From Pilimelia columellifera (GTDB taxonomy: Bacteria; Actinomycetota; Actinomycetes; Mycobacteriales; Micromonosporaceae), in assembly GCF_039532605.1 (NCBI RefSeq), contig NZ_BAAARY010000005.1, positions 62,001-126,000 of the forward strand: a stretch of 64,000 bases of DNA, written 5' to 3'. Below are positions 41,271 through 50,163 of the stretch, one piece after another. Position 1 is the first letter of the stretch; every line of letters begins with the position of its first letter. The notes under the pieces were generated by a model. It saw only the letters and a program-made list of their open reading frames with translations, had not been told where the DNA came from and ran no database searches. The position numbers and the translations under genes were made by a program.

Positions 41271-42322
41271 TGGCGACGACAACCGCCGCGCCCTCGTCGT
41301 TCCTCCAGGTGCGGGACCTGCGCATCCACTTCCCCACCGACGACGGTCTGGTCCGCTCGGTGGACGGCCTGTCGTTCGGGCTGGAGCGCGGCAGGACTCT
41401 GGGCATCGTGGGTGAGTCCGGCTCCGGCAAGTCGGTGACGAGCCTGGGCATCCTCGGCCTGCACAACCGACGGAACGCCCGCGTTTCCGGCGAGATCTGG
41501 CTGGACGGCAAGGAGCTGGTGAACGCGGTGCCCGAGGAGGTCCGGAAGCTGCGTGGCCAGAAGATGGCCATGATCTTCCAGGACCCGCTGTCGGCGATGC
41601 ACCCGTACTACACGGTCGGCGCCCAGATCGTCGAGGCGTACCGGGTCCACAACAAGGTCTCCAAGAAGGCGGCCCGCCAGCACGCCATCGACATGCTCGG
41701 CAAGGTGGGCATTCCGCAGCCGAACCGTCGGGTGGACGACTACCCGCACCAGTTCTCCGGCGGCATGCGGCAACGCGCGATGATCGCGATGGCGCTCTCC
41801 TGCAACCCCGAGCTGCTCATCGCCGACGAGCCGACCACGGCGCTCGACGTGACCGTGCAGGCCCAGATCCTGGACCTCATGCACAAGCTCCAGGAGGAGT
41901 TCAACTCCGCTCTCATCATCATCACGCATGACCTGGGCGTCACCGCAGAGCTGTCGGATGACGTGCTGGTCATGTACGGCGGCAAGTGCATCGAGTACGC
42001 CACCGCGAAGCAGATCTTCGAGGAGCCGCAGCACCCGTACACCTGGGGTCTGCTCGGCTCGATGCCCCGGATGGACCGGCCGGTGGCCGAACGCCTGCTG
42101 CCGATCAAGGGCACCCCGCCGTCGCTCATCAACCTGCCGTCGGGTTGCGCGTTCCATCCGCGCTGCGCCTTCGAGGAGGCCACCGGCGGGCTCGGCCGGT
42201 CCGTGCGTCCGGAGTTGCTCGACGCCGGCGGCGGGCATCTGGTCCGTTGCCATCTGACGGTCGAGGAGCGGCGTCGCATCTGGACGACCGACGTGAAGCC
42301 GAAACTGGAGGCTGGCGCATGA
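41270..42322 (+). CDS. Peptide ABC transporter ATPase (DppD/OppD-like)
   Basis: A 350-residue ATPase: Walker A GESGSGKSV, signature FSGGMRQRAMIAMAL, Walker B LIADEPTTALD and a C-terminal oligopeptide-transporter region with cysteines (SGCAFHPRCAF) that may hold an Fe-S cluster in this subfamily. It pairs with the next ATPase to drive import. It overlaps that gene by ATGA. Confidence 0.93.
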   Translation: MATTTAAPSSFLQVRDLRIHFPTDDGLVRSVDGLSFGLERGRTLGIVGESGSGKSVTSLGILGLHNRRNARVSGEIWLDGKELVNAVPEEVRKLRGQKMAMIFQDPLSAMHPYYTVGAQIVEAYRVHNKVSKKAARQHAIDMLGKVGIPQPNRRVDDYPHQFSGGMRQRAMIAMALSCNPELLIADEPTTALDVTVQAQILDLMHKLQEEFNSALIIITHDLGVTAELSDDVLVMYGGKCIEYATAKQIFEEPQHPYTWGLLGSMPRMDRPVAERLLPIKGTPPSLINLPSGCAFHPRCAFEEATGGLGRSVRPELLDAGGGHLVRCHLTVEERRRIWTTDVKPKLEAGA

Positions 42323-43443
42323 GCGGCGAGCGCACCATGAGTGACGCCGGTTCGGGTCGAGGGGCGAACGGCAGGCGGGCGCCGCTGTTGTCGGTTCGCG
42401 GCCTGGAGAAGCACTTCCCGATCACCAAGGGCCTGTTCCGGCGTAAGGTCGGCGCGGTCCAAGCCGTCGATGGTCTGGACTTCGACGTGTTCCAGGGCGA
42501 GACTCTCGGCCTGGTCGGCGAGTCCGGCTGCGGCAAGAGCACCACTGGGCGGCTGTTGACCCGGTTGCTGGAACCCACCGGCGGCCAGATCATCTTCGAG
42601 GGTCGCGACATCACGCACATGCGGCAGGGCAAGCTCCGGCCGCTCCGTCGCGACCTTCAGATGATCTTCCAGGACCCGTACTCGTCGTTGAATCCGCGGC
42701 ACACCGTCGGCGCCATCGTCGGCGCCCCGCTGAAGATCCAGCGGGTGAAGACCGAACACGGCGTCAAGCGCGAGGTCCAGAAGCTGCTGGAGCTGGTCGG
42801 CCTCAGCCCGGAGCACTACAACCGGTACCCGCACGAGTTCTCCGGCGGGCAGCGGCAGCGCATCGGTATCGCCCGCACGCTCGCCCTGCGCCCAAAGGTC
42901 ATCATCGCGGACGAGCCGGTATCGGCCCTGGACGTCTCGATCCAGGCACAGGTCGTCAACCTCCTCGACGACCTCCAGTCAGAGTTCGGGCTCACCTACG
43001 TGGCCATCGCGCACGACCTGTCCGTGGTGCGGCACATCTCCGACCGGGTCGCCGTCATGTACCTCGGCAAGATCATGGAGATCGCCGACCGGGACGACCT
43101 GTACGCCCACCCGCGGCACCCGTACACGGTCGCGTTGATGTCGGCTGTCCCGGTGCCCGACCCGAACCGGCGGGACAAGGCCCAGCGGGAGCGGGTCCTG
43201 CTCACCGGCGACGTGCCGAGCCCGATCAACCCGCCGTCGGGGTGCCGCTTCCGGACCCGGTGTTGGAAGGCCCAGGACGTCTGCGCGACCACCCCACCGC
43301 CGCTGACGCCGGTGCCGAGCCTCGGCACGAACCCAGGCCACCTCATCGCCTGCCACTTCCCGGTCACCGACGACGAGCTGCACGCTTCCCGTGGCGGCCC
43401 GTCCCGGGGGGCCACCACCCCTCCGGCCCACTCCCCGGGGTAG
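42319..43443 (+). CDS. Peptide ABC transporter ATPase (DppF/OppF-like)
   Basis: A 374-residue ATPase: Walker A GESGCGKST, signature FSGGQRQRIGIARTL, Walker B VIIADEPVSALD, H-loop AIAHDLSVV. The C-terminal domain carries SGCRFRTRCWKAQDVC, the cysteine pattern of the OppDF family. It is the last gene of the operon, and its ATG at 42319 overlaps the previous stop. A polar tail of about 30 residues ends the protein. Confidence 0.93.
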   Translation: MSGERTMSDAGSGRGANGRRAPLLSVRGLEKHFPITKGLFRRKVGAVQAVDGLDFDVFQGETLGLVGESGCGKSTTGRLLTRLLEPTGGQIIFEGRDITHMRQGKLRPLRRDLQMIFQDPYSSLNPRHTVGAIVGAPLKIQRVKTEHGVKREVQKLLELVGLSPEHYNRYPHEFSGGQRQRIGIARTLALRPKVIIADEPVSALDVSIQAQVVNLLDDLQSEFGLTYVAIAHDLSVVRHISDRVAVMYLGKIMEIADRDDLYAHPRHPYTVALMSAVPVPDPNRRDKAQRERVLLTGDVPSPINPPSGCRFRTRCWKAQDVCATTPPPLTPVPSLGTNPGHLIACHFPVTDDELHASRGGPSRGATTPPAHSPG

Positions 43444-43641
43444 TCGGACCACCCGCCCCGCCGGGCCTGCGGACGCCTGCCTGGCTCGGTGGGCGCGGTC
43501 CGGACCGGCTGTGCGTCTGTCCGACCCCGCCGTGTTGACTGGGGTCAACCCACTCGTGACTGCGCCATCACGAAGCGTTTCCGGGCGATGCACCTGTGGC
43601 CGCGTGGTCGGGGTGGTGCCGCGGCGACAACAGGGCGCGTG

Positions 43642-45078
43642 TCAGGAGCCCTCGGTCAGGCTGAGGAGACCGCCGAGCAGCCAGCTGTACCCCACCGTCG
43701 CAGCGACAAGAGCGACCAGGCGTGACGCCGTCGGGCGCCCGACTGGCGCGGCTCGTGGTTCGTGGGTGTCGCTGCGCTCAGGGTGAGACGACCCGCCCCG
43801 ATCAGGATGAGGCGATTCGTCGTGTTCAGGGTGGCGGGGTACGGCGACGGCTTTGCTGGTCAGGCGCGACGACGCCACCGCCGCGTTCGCGGGCTCCGCG
43901 TGCTGCGGCTGGCAAGCCTGTTCCAACGCCGCCCGCGCCTGGCGTACCTCCTCCAGCGCCTTGTGGACGGTTGGCGCATACTGTGCCGGCGACAACACCG
44001 CCGGCCAGCCGCGATAGGGCTGGGCCACCTCGCCGCATAGCCGTAGCCGGGCCCGGCGCAGTAGCCGAAACGCCGCCGTGGCCTGCTTGCCGTGGGAGCG
44101 GCGGAGCGCGCTCGATTCCCGTCGACACGACGCCCACCGGCTCAGCACCGTCACATCGCCGTCGGTGATCCCGGGCAGTCCGAGCGTCGCCGGACGCCGC
44201 AGCCCGTGGAGCACGGCCTGCCGACGGAGCATCCACAACACGATCAGGCCGGGAAGCGCGGCGAGGTAGATCAGCGCCAGGTAGCCCGTCCACCCCGAGA
44301 CCCCCGGCAGCGGGTCGACTGTCTTGGCCGCCCACCCCACGATCGGCGAGTTGTTCAAAGCGTGCAGCAGCACCGCTGCGCCGATGCCGGCGATGAGCGC
44401 CAGTGCCCGGCTACCGATGGACCGTTCGACCCGCAGCACGGCGTACGCCAGACCGGCGCCGGCCAGCGCGGTGTAGAGCGGGTGCCCCAAGGCGAATCCA
44501 GTCAGCACCCGCATGAGGAGGAGTTCAGCGGCCGCCCGAACGTCGTCCTGGTAGACCTCATCGGCGGCGCTGGCCGCGTACCCGAAGTCCTCGACCAGGG
44601 TGAAGCCGAGACCGACCAGGGCGCCGTAGACGGCGCCGGACCAGACGGTGGCCAGGTATGGGCGTGCGGCCAACATCAGCAGGGCGACCCCGCCGAGCTT
44701 GCCTGCCTCCTCGGCAACCGGCGCCATCACCGCGACGCCCCAGGCGTTGGCGAATTCGAGCGACACCGTTTTCGCCATCAATGCGGCGATCGGTCCGGAT
44801 CCGAGGCCGACCGCGATCGCCCCGCTGCCGCCGTAGACGACCGCTGCTGCCACCAGCCAGCTCGGCCGCCGTTCCACCGGGTCCACCCAACGGCCGAGCA
44901 CGACTAGGAACAGCGTGGCTGCGACGAGCAGCGCGCCGACCGCCATCGCCGTCGAACGCGGCACGGGCCAGCCCAAGAGCGTCATCAGCAGCAGGCTGGC
45001 GCCCCCGCCGACGACGTTGAGCAGCAGCAGCGTCCACCATGCCGGGGTGCCTGGCCCGGACCAGGGGCGCACTGTCAC
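43642..45078 (-). CDS. PrsW family glutamic-type intramembrane protease with long cytoplasmic tail
   Basis: A 478-residue membrane protein. About eight transmembrane helices fill residues 10-310 and include the PrsW motifs PVAEEAGKLGG (Glu-Glu), LVEDFGYA and HALNNS. The family cleaves membrane anti-sigma factors or related substrates. A hydrophilic tail of about 130 residues (His/Glu/Arg-rich, with LEEVRQARAALEQAC helix) follows, then a final hydrophobic segment near the C-terminus, making this longer than typical PrsW (about 220-350). The GTG at 45078 overlaps the upstream stop. GTG 45072 is an alternative. No substrate is adjacent apart from the coupled upstream gene. Confidence 0.8.
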   Translation of the reverse strand: MTVRPWSGPGTPAWWTLLLLNVVGGGASLLLMTLLGWPVPRSTAMAVGALLVAATLFLVVLGRWVDPVERRPSWLVAAAVVYGGSGAIAVGLGSGPIAALMAKTVSLEFANAWGVAVMAPVAEEAGKLGGVALLMLAARPYLATVWSGAVYGALVGLGFTLVEDFGYAASAADEVYQDDVRAAAELLLMRVLTGFALGHPLYTALAGAGLAYAVLRVERSIGSRALALIAGIGAAVLLHALNNSPIVGWAAKTVDPLPGVSGWTGYLALIYLAALPGLIVLWMLRRQAVLHGLRRPATLGLPGITDGDVTVLSRWASCRRESSALRRSHGKQATAAFRLLRRARLRLCGEVAQPYRGWPAVLSPAQYAPTVHKALEEVRQARAALEQACQPQHAEPANAAVASSRLTSKAVAVPRHPEHDESPHPDRGGSSHPERSDTHEPRAAPVGRPTASRLVALVAATVGYSWLLGGLLSLTEGS

Positions 45079-45629
45079 CACTCCTCCTCGGGCGCAACCG
45101 TGATGCTTTCCACCGCGACCCAGACCAGGGGAGGAACCGCGCGGCACTCCGACACATTACTGATCTTGACGACGATGCCCCGTTCGTCGGCGACAAAGCC
45201 CGCGTAGCAGCCCGACACCCCCACACCGCCCGGGACCGGGACGAGGTCGCCTCGCTCGCCGAGGACCCCGGCGCGGGTCACCACCGGGCGCAGCCGCACC
45301 GTGAACATGCCCTCACGCCGCAGCTTGCGCCTGGCGTGCGCGAGGAAGTCCGCCGGACGGTCAACACCGCTGACGGCGGTGACCTCCAGCGTCGCGCCCT
45401 CGTGGCGGAGCAGAACCGTGCTTATCGCGGGCACCGAGTCCGAGAGACTTAGCCGGCTGCCCGCGGGCGGCGACAGGGTGACACCGACACCGACGCCGAC
45501 ATCGACCGGACGTCCGTCCATGAGTGTGACGTCGTCGCTGATGAGGGCGTTGACCGTGGCCGGAACGGCGATCACAGCGCCTGTCCCGACTAGGACGGCC
45601 AGGACGGCCTTGGCATTGCGCCAGCTCAT
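45075..45629 (-). CDS. Membrane-anchored protein of unknown function, coupled to PrsW-like gene
   Basis: A 184-residue protein starting at ATG 45629 (GGGAGGA upstream). An N-terminal membrane anchor (AVLAVLVGTGAVIAVPATVNAL, near residues 9-30) is followed by an extracytoplasmic beta-rich domain with one Cys pair (GCYAGF...SECRAVP). No family is recognised. Its end overlaps the protease start, so it is translated together with it and may be its partner or substrate. Confidence 0.7.
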   Translation of the reverse strand: MSWRNAKAVLAVLVGTGAVIAVPATVNALISDDVTLMDGRPVDVGVGVGVTLSPPAGSRLSLSDSVPAISTVLLRHEGATLEVTAVSGVDRPADFLAHARRKLRREGMFTVRLRPVVTRAGVLGERGDLVPVPGGVGVSGCYAGFVADERGIVVKISNVSECRAVPPLVWVAVESITVAPEEEW

Positions 45630-45696
45630 CGATTCCTCCCCAGATCGCCGTTAACTTATCGGCAAAGGGAGTCAGGCGCTGCCCGCGTCCGGGCGC

Positions 45697-45972
45697 TCAG
45701 CCCTGCGGGCGGTGCAGCAGCCCGACAGCGACGGCGTGCACGGCGTCCAGGTCATTCGGGTCGCGGAGGGTGGCAGCGACCCCGGTCACCCGGTGCCACT
45801 CGTCGCCGCCGTCGTAGGCCACGGTCAGCGTGACGGCGCCGGCGGCGTCGATGGCGGTGCGCAGGACGAGGTCGCCGGTGATGACGCCGACCTCGTCGGT
45901 CATCACCCCGCCCGGCGGGGCGACGATGCGGCTCTCGCGCGTACCGCCGGCGCGCGTTGTCGGGTCTGTCAC
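45697..45972 (-). CDS. Small protein of unknown function, coupled to HNH gene
   Basis: A 91-residue soluble protein from GTG 45972, overlapping the HNH-gene stop by GTGA. It has a beta-strand-like core (LVLRTAIDAAGAVTLTVAYDGGDEWHRV) and ends in a DAVHAVAVGLLHRPQG segment. No cysteine, signal peptide or known domain is seen. Coupling to a secreted nuclease could suggest an immunity or accessory role, but no evidence beyond position exists. Confidence 0.65.
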   Translation of the reverse strand: MTDPTTRAGGTRESRIVAPPGGVMTDEVGVITGDLVLRTAIDAAGAVTLTVAYDGGDEWHRVTGVAATLRDPNDLDAVHAVAVGLLHRPQG

Positions 45973-46649
45973 CGGCAGGTTTCCAGCATCGCGCCCAGGG
46001 CCCGTTTCTCGGCCGCCGTCACGCTCAGCCGCCAGTGCCGCTTCACGGTTATCCAGTCCTGGGCGTACTCGCACCACAGCTCCTTGTTCGGTGGCTTCCA
46101 CTGGGCGGGGTTCTGGTCGCCCTTGGCCCGGTTGGAGGACCGGGTCACGGCGATGAGCTGCGGTCTGGTGAGGTCGTTGGCGAAGTCGGAGCGTCGGCCG
46201 TCGTTCCACTGTGCGGCGCCGGTGCGCCAGGCGTTGGCCAACGGCACCATGTGGTCGATATCGACCTCTTCGACCTTGGTGACGGTCACCCTGTCGTAGC
46301 TGCTGAGCCAGCGTCCCCCGATGACGTTGCAGCCGTCGGACCGGACGCTGGCCGCGTCGCGGCGGAGCACCGAGTCGCGGATGTCGCAGCCCCGGCCGAC
46401 CCGGCGCCAGTGCGCGAACCGATCCCGGCTGTACCCGGCCATCGATCCATCTGGTCGGACGTTGAGCTGGTCGAGGAGCTGTCCGGCGGCGCCGGAGGGC
46501 ACGCCGTTGGCGTCGGCGGAGTCGCTGGGCCGTGCCTCGGTGAGCCGGACGCAGCCGGCGCTGCCGCCGAGGGCGAGGACGAGGACGAGGCTGCTGACCC
46601 GGATGCGCACGCTGACAGCGTCGCCGGCTGGCCGGCGAATCCAGCGCAT
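45969..46649 (-). CDS. Predicted secreted/lipoprotein HNH endonuclease
   Basis: A 226-residue protein with a lipoprotein-like signal (LVLVLALGGSAGC near residues 21-33) and a nuclease domain of the DUF1524/HNH type. The catalytic part is VDIDHMVPLANAWRTGA, followed by the conserved NDLTRPQLIAVTRSSNRAKGDQNPAQWKPP and a final WCEYAQDW. It resembles the extracellular nucleases common in actinobacteria, probably for DNA scavenging. The ATG at 46649 has GGAG immediately upstream. A GTG 13 codons later is possible. Confidence 0.82.
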   Translation of the reverse strand: MRWIRRPAGDAVSVRIRVSSLVLVLALGGSAGCVRLTEARPSDSADANGVPSGAAGQLLDQLNVRPDGSMAGYSRDRFAHWRRVGRGCDIRDSVLRRDAASVRSDGCNVIGGRWLSSYDRVTVTKVEEVDIDHMVPLANAWRTGAAQWNDGRRSDFANDLTRPQLIAVTRSSNRAKGDQNPAQWKPPNKELWCEYAQDWITVKRHWRLSVTAAEKRALGAMLETCR

Positions 46650-46724
46650 CTCCGGTTTGCGGCGATTCCGGACGTTGGACGCGCACGCCGCCCAGCCGCC
46701 CGGCGTCGCGTCAGCCGCGCACGG

Positions 46725-47489
46725 TCAGCTGTCGTCAGACGGTGACGGGGTGGGCGGGCGACGCAGCGGCAGCGGCCGATCGTCGGTGACCGGTCCGGGC
46801 AGGCTGATCGTGGGCGGCGCCTCGCTCGGCGATCCGACCAGCGTCAGGGCGCCGAGGCCGAGCCGGGCGCCGACGAGGAGCCCGCCGTCGTCATAGCAGT
46901 ACGTCCCGGCCTCGATCGGGGCCGGCAGCGACGCCGCGTTCGCCTGGGCCGCGAAGCAGTCGCCCCTGAGCCCGCGCGGCGGCGGGACCGCGCTGACCGC
47001 GATGGCGGTGTCGCGGTCGGTGAAGATCTCCAGCCAGTCAACGAAGACATGCTGCACCCGTGGGTCGATGTCGGAGTTGATGCCTGCCTGCGTCCCGCCG
47101 ACCCGGGCGCATCGCGGGGTGATCAGACGGTCGGCGGAGGCCAGCGCGCAGTGGTAGGCGCCCTCCTTGGTGCGGGCGATGGCGATGTCGGCGCTGCCGC
47201 CGAGAGCGGCCTTGGCGATGTCGGCGCGCCAACCGCCGTCAACGGCCCGGGTGAGGACGACGCTGCGGGTGGCGCCGCCCGGCGGGGTCCACTGGTAGAC
47301 GGCGACCTCCCGGCGGTCGAGGGCGGCGGCGGCGCGGGCGGCGAGGTCGCCGCGGGGGTCGGGCAGCGGGCTGCCGGTGCGCACTGACGACGGGGTGGGG
47401 GCGGGGGCGGCGGCGGGGTGTTCGCAGGCGCTCGTGGCGAACACGCACAACATTGCGGCGGCGCCGCGACGGGCGACTCGGACGGACAT
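46725..47489 (-). CDS. Lipoprotein of unknown function
   Basis: A 254-residue predicted lipoprotein with a signal and lipobox ending FATSAC near residue 22. A Pro/Ser/Thr-rich linker follows, then a domain with repeated Cys (YHCALAS, PRCARV, GDCFAA, TYCYDD: two likely disulphides) and a proline-rich C-terminal tail. No family is recognised. The ATG at 47489 is preceded by AGGTGG. It is separated from the HNH gene by 75 bp. Confidence 0.7.
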   Translation of the reverse strand: MSVRVARRGAAAMLCVFATSACEHPAAAPAPTPSSVRTGSPLPDPRGDLAARAAAALDRREVAVYQWTPPGGATRSVVLTRAVDGGWRADIAKAALGGSADIAIARTKEGAYHCALASADRLITPRCARVGGTQAGINSDIDPRVQHVFVDWLEIFTDRDTAIAVSAVPPPRGLRGDCFAAQANAASLPAPIEAGTYCYDDGGLLVGARLGLGALTLVGSPSEAPPTISLPGPVTDDRPLPLRRPPTPSPSDDS

Positions 47490-47746
47490 CGACTCATTCC
47501 ACCTGTCTGGTCTGGAACGGGCGCGGTCGTCGACCGCGACACGCCGGACGAGGCGTGAACTACCAGGGTCGACGGTGGCCCAGGGGCGGCGACCGGCGGG
47601 TGTCGTCGCCCGCCGGTACCCTGGTGTGGTCCTGGCGGCCGAACACCGGCGCAGGACGAATCGGTGGGGCGCCTCGGGTGCGCTCGGCTGGTCGCGTGGC
47701 GGCGTCAGCCGTCGGATGATGGTCCCTGCGGAAGGAGCCGGCTGTC

Positions 47747-49012
47747 GTGGCCCTGGTGGTGCAGAAGTACGGCGGTTCCTCGGTCGCCGACGCCGAGCGG
47801 ATCAAGCGGGTGGCCGAGCGGATCGTCACCGCCCGCAAGTCGGGTGACGACGTGGTCGTGGTCGTGTCCGCGATGGGCGACACGACGGACGAGTTGACGG
47901 ACCTGGCATCCCAGGTGACGCCGGTGCCGCCGGGCCGTGAGCTGGACATGTTGTTGACGGCCGGTGAGCGGATCTCGATGGCGCTGCTGGCGATGGCGAT
48001 CCACAACCTCGGGTACGAGGCGCGTTCGTACACCGGCTCGCAGGCGGGCGTGATCACGACCTCGTCGCACGGCAGGGCGAAGATCATCGACGTGACGCCG
48101 GGTCGGCTGCGGTCGGCGCTGGACGAGGGCGCGATCGCGATCGTCGCCGGGTTCCAGGGCGTCGCGCAGGACACCAAGGACATCACGACGCTGGGCCGGG
48201 GTGGGTCGGACACCACGGCGGTGGCGCTGGCCGCGGCGCTGCACGCCGACGTGTGCGAGATCTACACCGACGTGGACGGCATCTACACCGCCGATCCGCG
48301 GATCGTTCCGAACGCCCGGCCGGTGGAGCAGATCACGTACGAGGAGATGCTGGAGTTGGCGGCCAGCGGCGCCAAGATTCTGCACCTGCGCAGCGTGGAG
48401 TACGCGCGCCGGTCGAATCTGCCGCTGCGGGTGCGCTCGTCGTACTCGCAGAAGGCGGGCACGTTGGTCACCGGTTCGATGGAGGGTCTTTCGATGGAGC
48501 AGGCGTTGATCACCGGCGTGGCGCACGACCGGAGCGAAGCGAAGATCACGATCGTGGCGGTCCCGGATGAGCCAGGCGCGGCCGGTCAGATCTTCGACGC
48601 GGTCGCCGCCGCCGAGATCAACATCGACATGATCGTGCAGAACGTGTCGACCGAGGGCACCGGGCACACCGACATCTCGTTCACCCTCCCGAAGGGAGAC
48701 GGCCCGACGGCGATGGCCGCGCTCAACCGGGTCAAGGCCAAGGCGGGCTTCAAGGACGTCCTCTTCGACGACCACGTCGGGAAGGCGTCGCTGATCGGGG
48801 CCGGGATGCGCTCGCACCCCGGGGTCGCGGCGAAGTTCTTCGCCGCGATCGGCGCCGCCGGCGTCAACATTGAGATGATCTCCACTTCGGAGATCCGGAT
48901 CTCGGTGGTGTGCCGCGACAACGACCTGGATGTCGCCGTCCGGGCCCTGCACGACGCGTTCGAACTCGGCGGCGACGAGGAAGCGGTCGTGTACGCGGGT
49001 ACTGGGCGATGA
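47747..49012 (+). CDS. lysC: Aspartate kinase
   Basis: A 421-residue aspartokinase that makes aspartyl-phosphate, the first step to lysine, threonine, methionine and diaminopimelate. It has KYGGSS (7-12), VAGFQG and GRGGSDTTAVALA in the kinase domain, then two ACT domains in the C-terminal part. GTG 47747 has GGAAGGAG upstream. An internal in-frame ATG at codon 250 with its own ribosome binding site probably makes the separate beta subunit, as in Corynebacterium. It overlaps asd by ATGA. Confidence 0.95.
   Translation: MALVVQKYGGSSVADAERIKRVAERIVTARKSGDDVVVVVSAMGDTTDELTDLASQVTPVPPGRELDMLLTAGERISMALLAMAIHNLGYEARSYTGSQAGVITTSSHGRAKIIDVTPGRLRSALDEGAIAIVAGFQGVAQDTKDITTLGRGGSDTTAVALAAALHADVCEIYTDVDGIYTADPRIVPNARPVEQITYEEMLELAASGAKILHLRSVEYARRSNLPLRVRSSYSQKAGTLVTGSMEGLSMEQALITGVAHDRSEAKITIVAVPDEPGAAGQIFDAVAAAEINIDMIVQNVSTEGTGHTDISFTLPKGDGPTAMAALNRVKAKAGFKDVLFDDHVGKASLIGAGMRSHPGVAAKFFAAIGAAGVNIEMISTSEIRISVVCRDNDLDVAVRALHDAFELGGDEEAVVYAGTGR
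48481..48496 (+). promoter_or_regulatory. Internal ribosome binding site and start for the LysC beta subunit
   Basis: GGAGGG (48481-48486) lies 7 nt before an in-frame ATG at 48494 (codon 250). It would yield a 172-residue polypeptide containing only the ACT regulatory domains. The position matches the known internal start of actinobacterial lysC. Confidence 0.65.
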
Positions 49013-50142
49013 CCATGACGCTCCCGTCCGCTGCGCCGAGCCAGCAATCGGGGGGCGTCGCCCGGGTCCGGCCGCGTGATCCGCGTAATCAGCCGACGTT
49101 GGCGTTGGTGGGCGCGACCGGGGCCGTCGGCTCAGTCATGTGTGAGCTGCTGTCGGCGCGCATGAACGTGTGGGGTCAGATCCGGCTGATCGCCTCGTCG
49201 CGGTCGGTCGGCCGAACGGTGGTCTGCCGTGGCGAGCCGACCGTCGTTGTGTCGCTGACGCCCGAGGTCTTCGACGGCGTCGATGTGGCGATGTTCGACG
49301 TGCCGGACGAGGTGTCGGAGCACTGGGCGCCGGTCGCGGTCGGGCGCGGCGCGATCGTCATCGACAACTCCGGCGCCTTCCGGATGGACCATGACGTGCC
49401 GATGGTGGTCCCGGAGATCAATCCGGAGGCGGCGCGGAACCGGCCGAAGGGGATCGTGGCCAACGCGGACTGCACCACCATGGCGATGATCATGGCGGTG
49501 GCGCCGTTGCACCGCGAGTACGGGCTCCGGGAGCTGGTCGTGGCGTCGTACCAGGCGGTCTCGGGCGCTGGCCAGGGCGGTGTCGACACGCTCCGCCGCC
49601 AGCTCGACAAGGTAGGCGACGACGCGGCGCTCGGCTCGCGTACGGGCAACGTCCGCCGGGCAGTCGGCGACGACCTCGGCCCGTTCCCGGCGCCGGTGGC
49701 CCTCAACGTCGTCCCGTGGAGCGGAACGGTAGCCGACGGCGGCTGGTCCTCCGACGAGCTGCGCCTGCGCGACGAGACCCGAAAGATCCTCGGGCTGCCG
49801 GACCTCAAGGTGTCGGCGACATGTGTGCGGGTTCCGGTGGTGACCGGTCACTCGGTGGCCGTCCACGCGGTCTTCGCCAGCGAGGTGGACGCCGCCGAGG
49901 CGCAGGACATCCTGCGGCAGGCGCCTGGAGTGGTCCTGGTGGACGATCCGGCGGCTGGCGAGTTCCCGATGCCCATCGACGCCGTCGGCACCGACCCGAC
50001 CTGGGTGGGTCGGATCAGGCGCGCGGTCGACGACCCGCGGGCGTTGGCCTTCTTCGTCACCGGCGACAACCTGCGCAAGGGCGCGGCGCTCAACACCGCC
50101 CAGATCGGCGAGCTGCTCGCCACCGAGCTGGCGGCCCGCTGA
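49009..50142 (+). CDS. asd: Aspartate-semialdehyde dehydrogenase
   Basis: A 377-residue enzyme that reduces aspartyl-phosphate to aspartate semialdehyde. It has the NADP-binding LVGATGAVGSVM (33-44), the nucleophile Cys155 in NADCTTM and the His-containing GHSVAVHAVF. Its N-terminal 28 residues are a longer tail than usual. ATG 49009 overlaps the lysC stop, so the pair is translated together. Partners downstream in the pathway are not in the window. Confidence 0.94.
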   Translation: MTMTLPSAAPSQQSGGVARVRPRDPRNQPTLALVGATGAVGSVMCELLSARMNVWGQIRLIASSRSVGRTVVCRGEPTVVVSLTPEVFDGVDVAMFDVPDEVSEHWAPVAVGRGAIVIDNSGAFRMDHDVPMVVPEINPEAARNRPKGIVANADCTTMAMIMAVAPLHREYGLRELVVASYQAVSGAGQGGVDTLRRQLDKVGDDAALGSRTGNVRRAVGDDLGPFPAPVALNVVPWSGTVADGGWSSDELRLRDETRKILGLPDLKVSATCVRVPVVTGHSVAVHAVFASEVDAAEAQDILRQAPGVVLVDDPAAGEFPMPIDAVGTDPTWVGRIRRAVDDPRALAFFVTGDNLRKGAALNTAQIGELLATELAAR

Positions 50143-50148
50143 TCAGGA

Positions 50149-50163
50149 GACCGGCGCCCGGTC
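50149..50163. terminator. Short hairpin between convergent asd and sigma genes
   Basis: GACCGG (50149-50154) and CCGGTC (50158-50163) pair around a 3-nt loop. The hairpin overlaps the sigma stop codon and could end transcription from both sides. It has no T-run. Confidence 0.4.
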
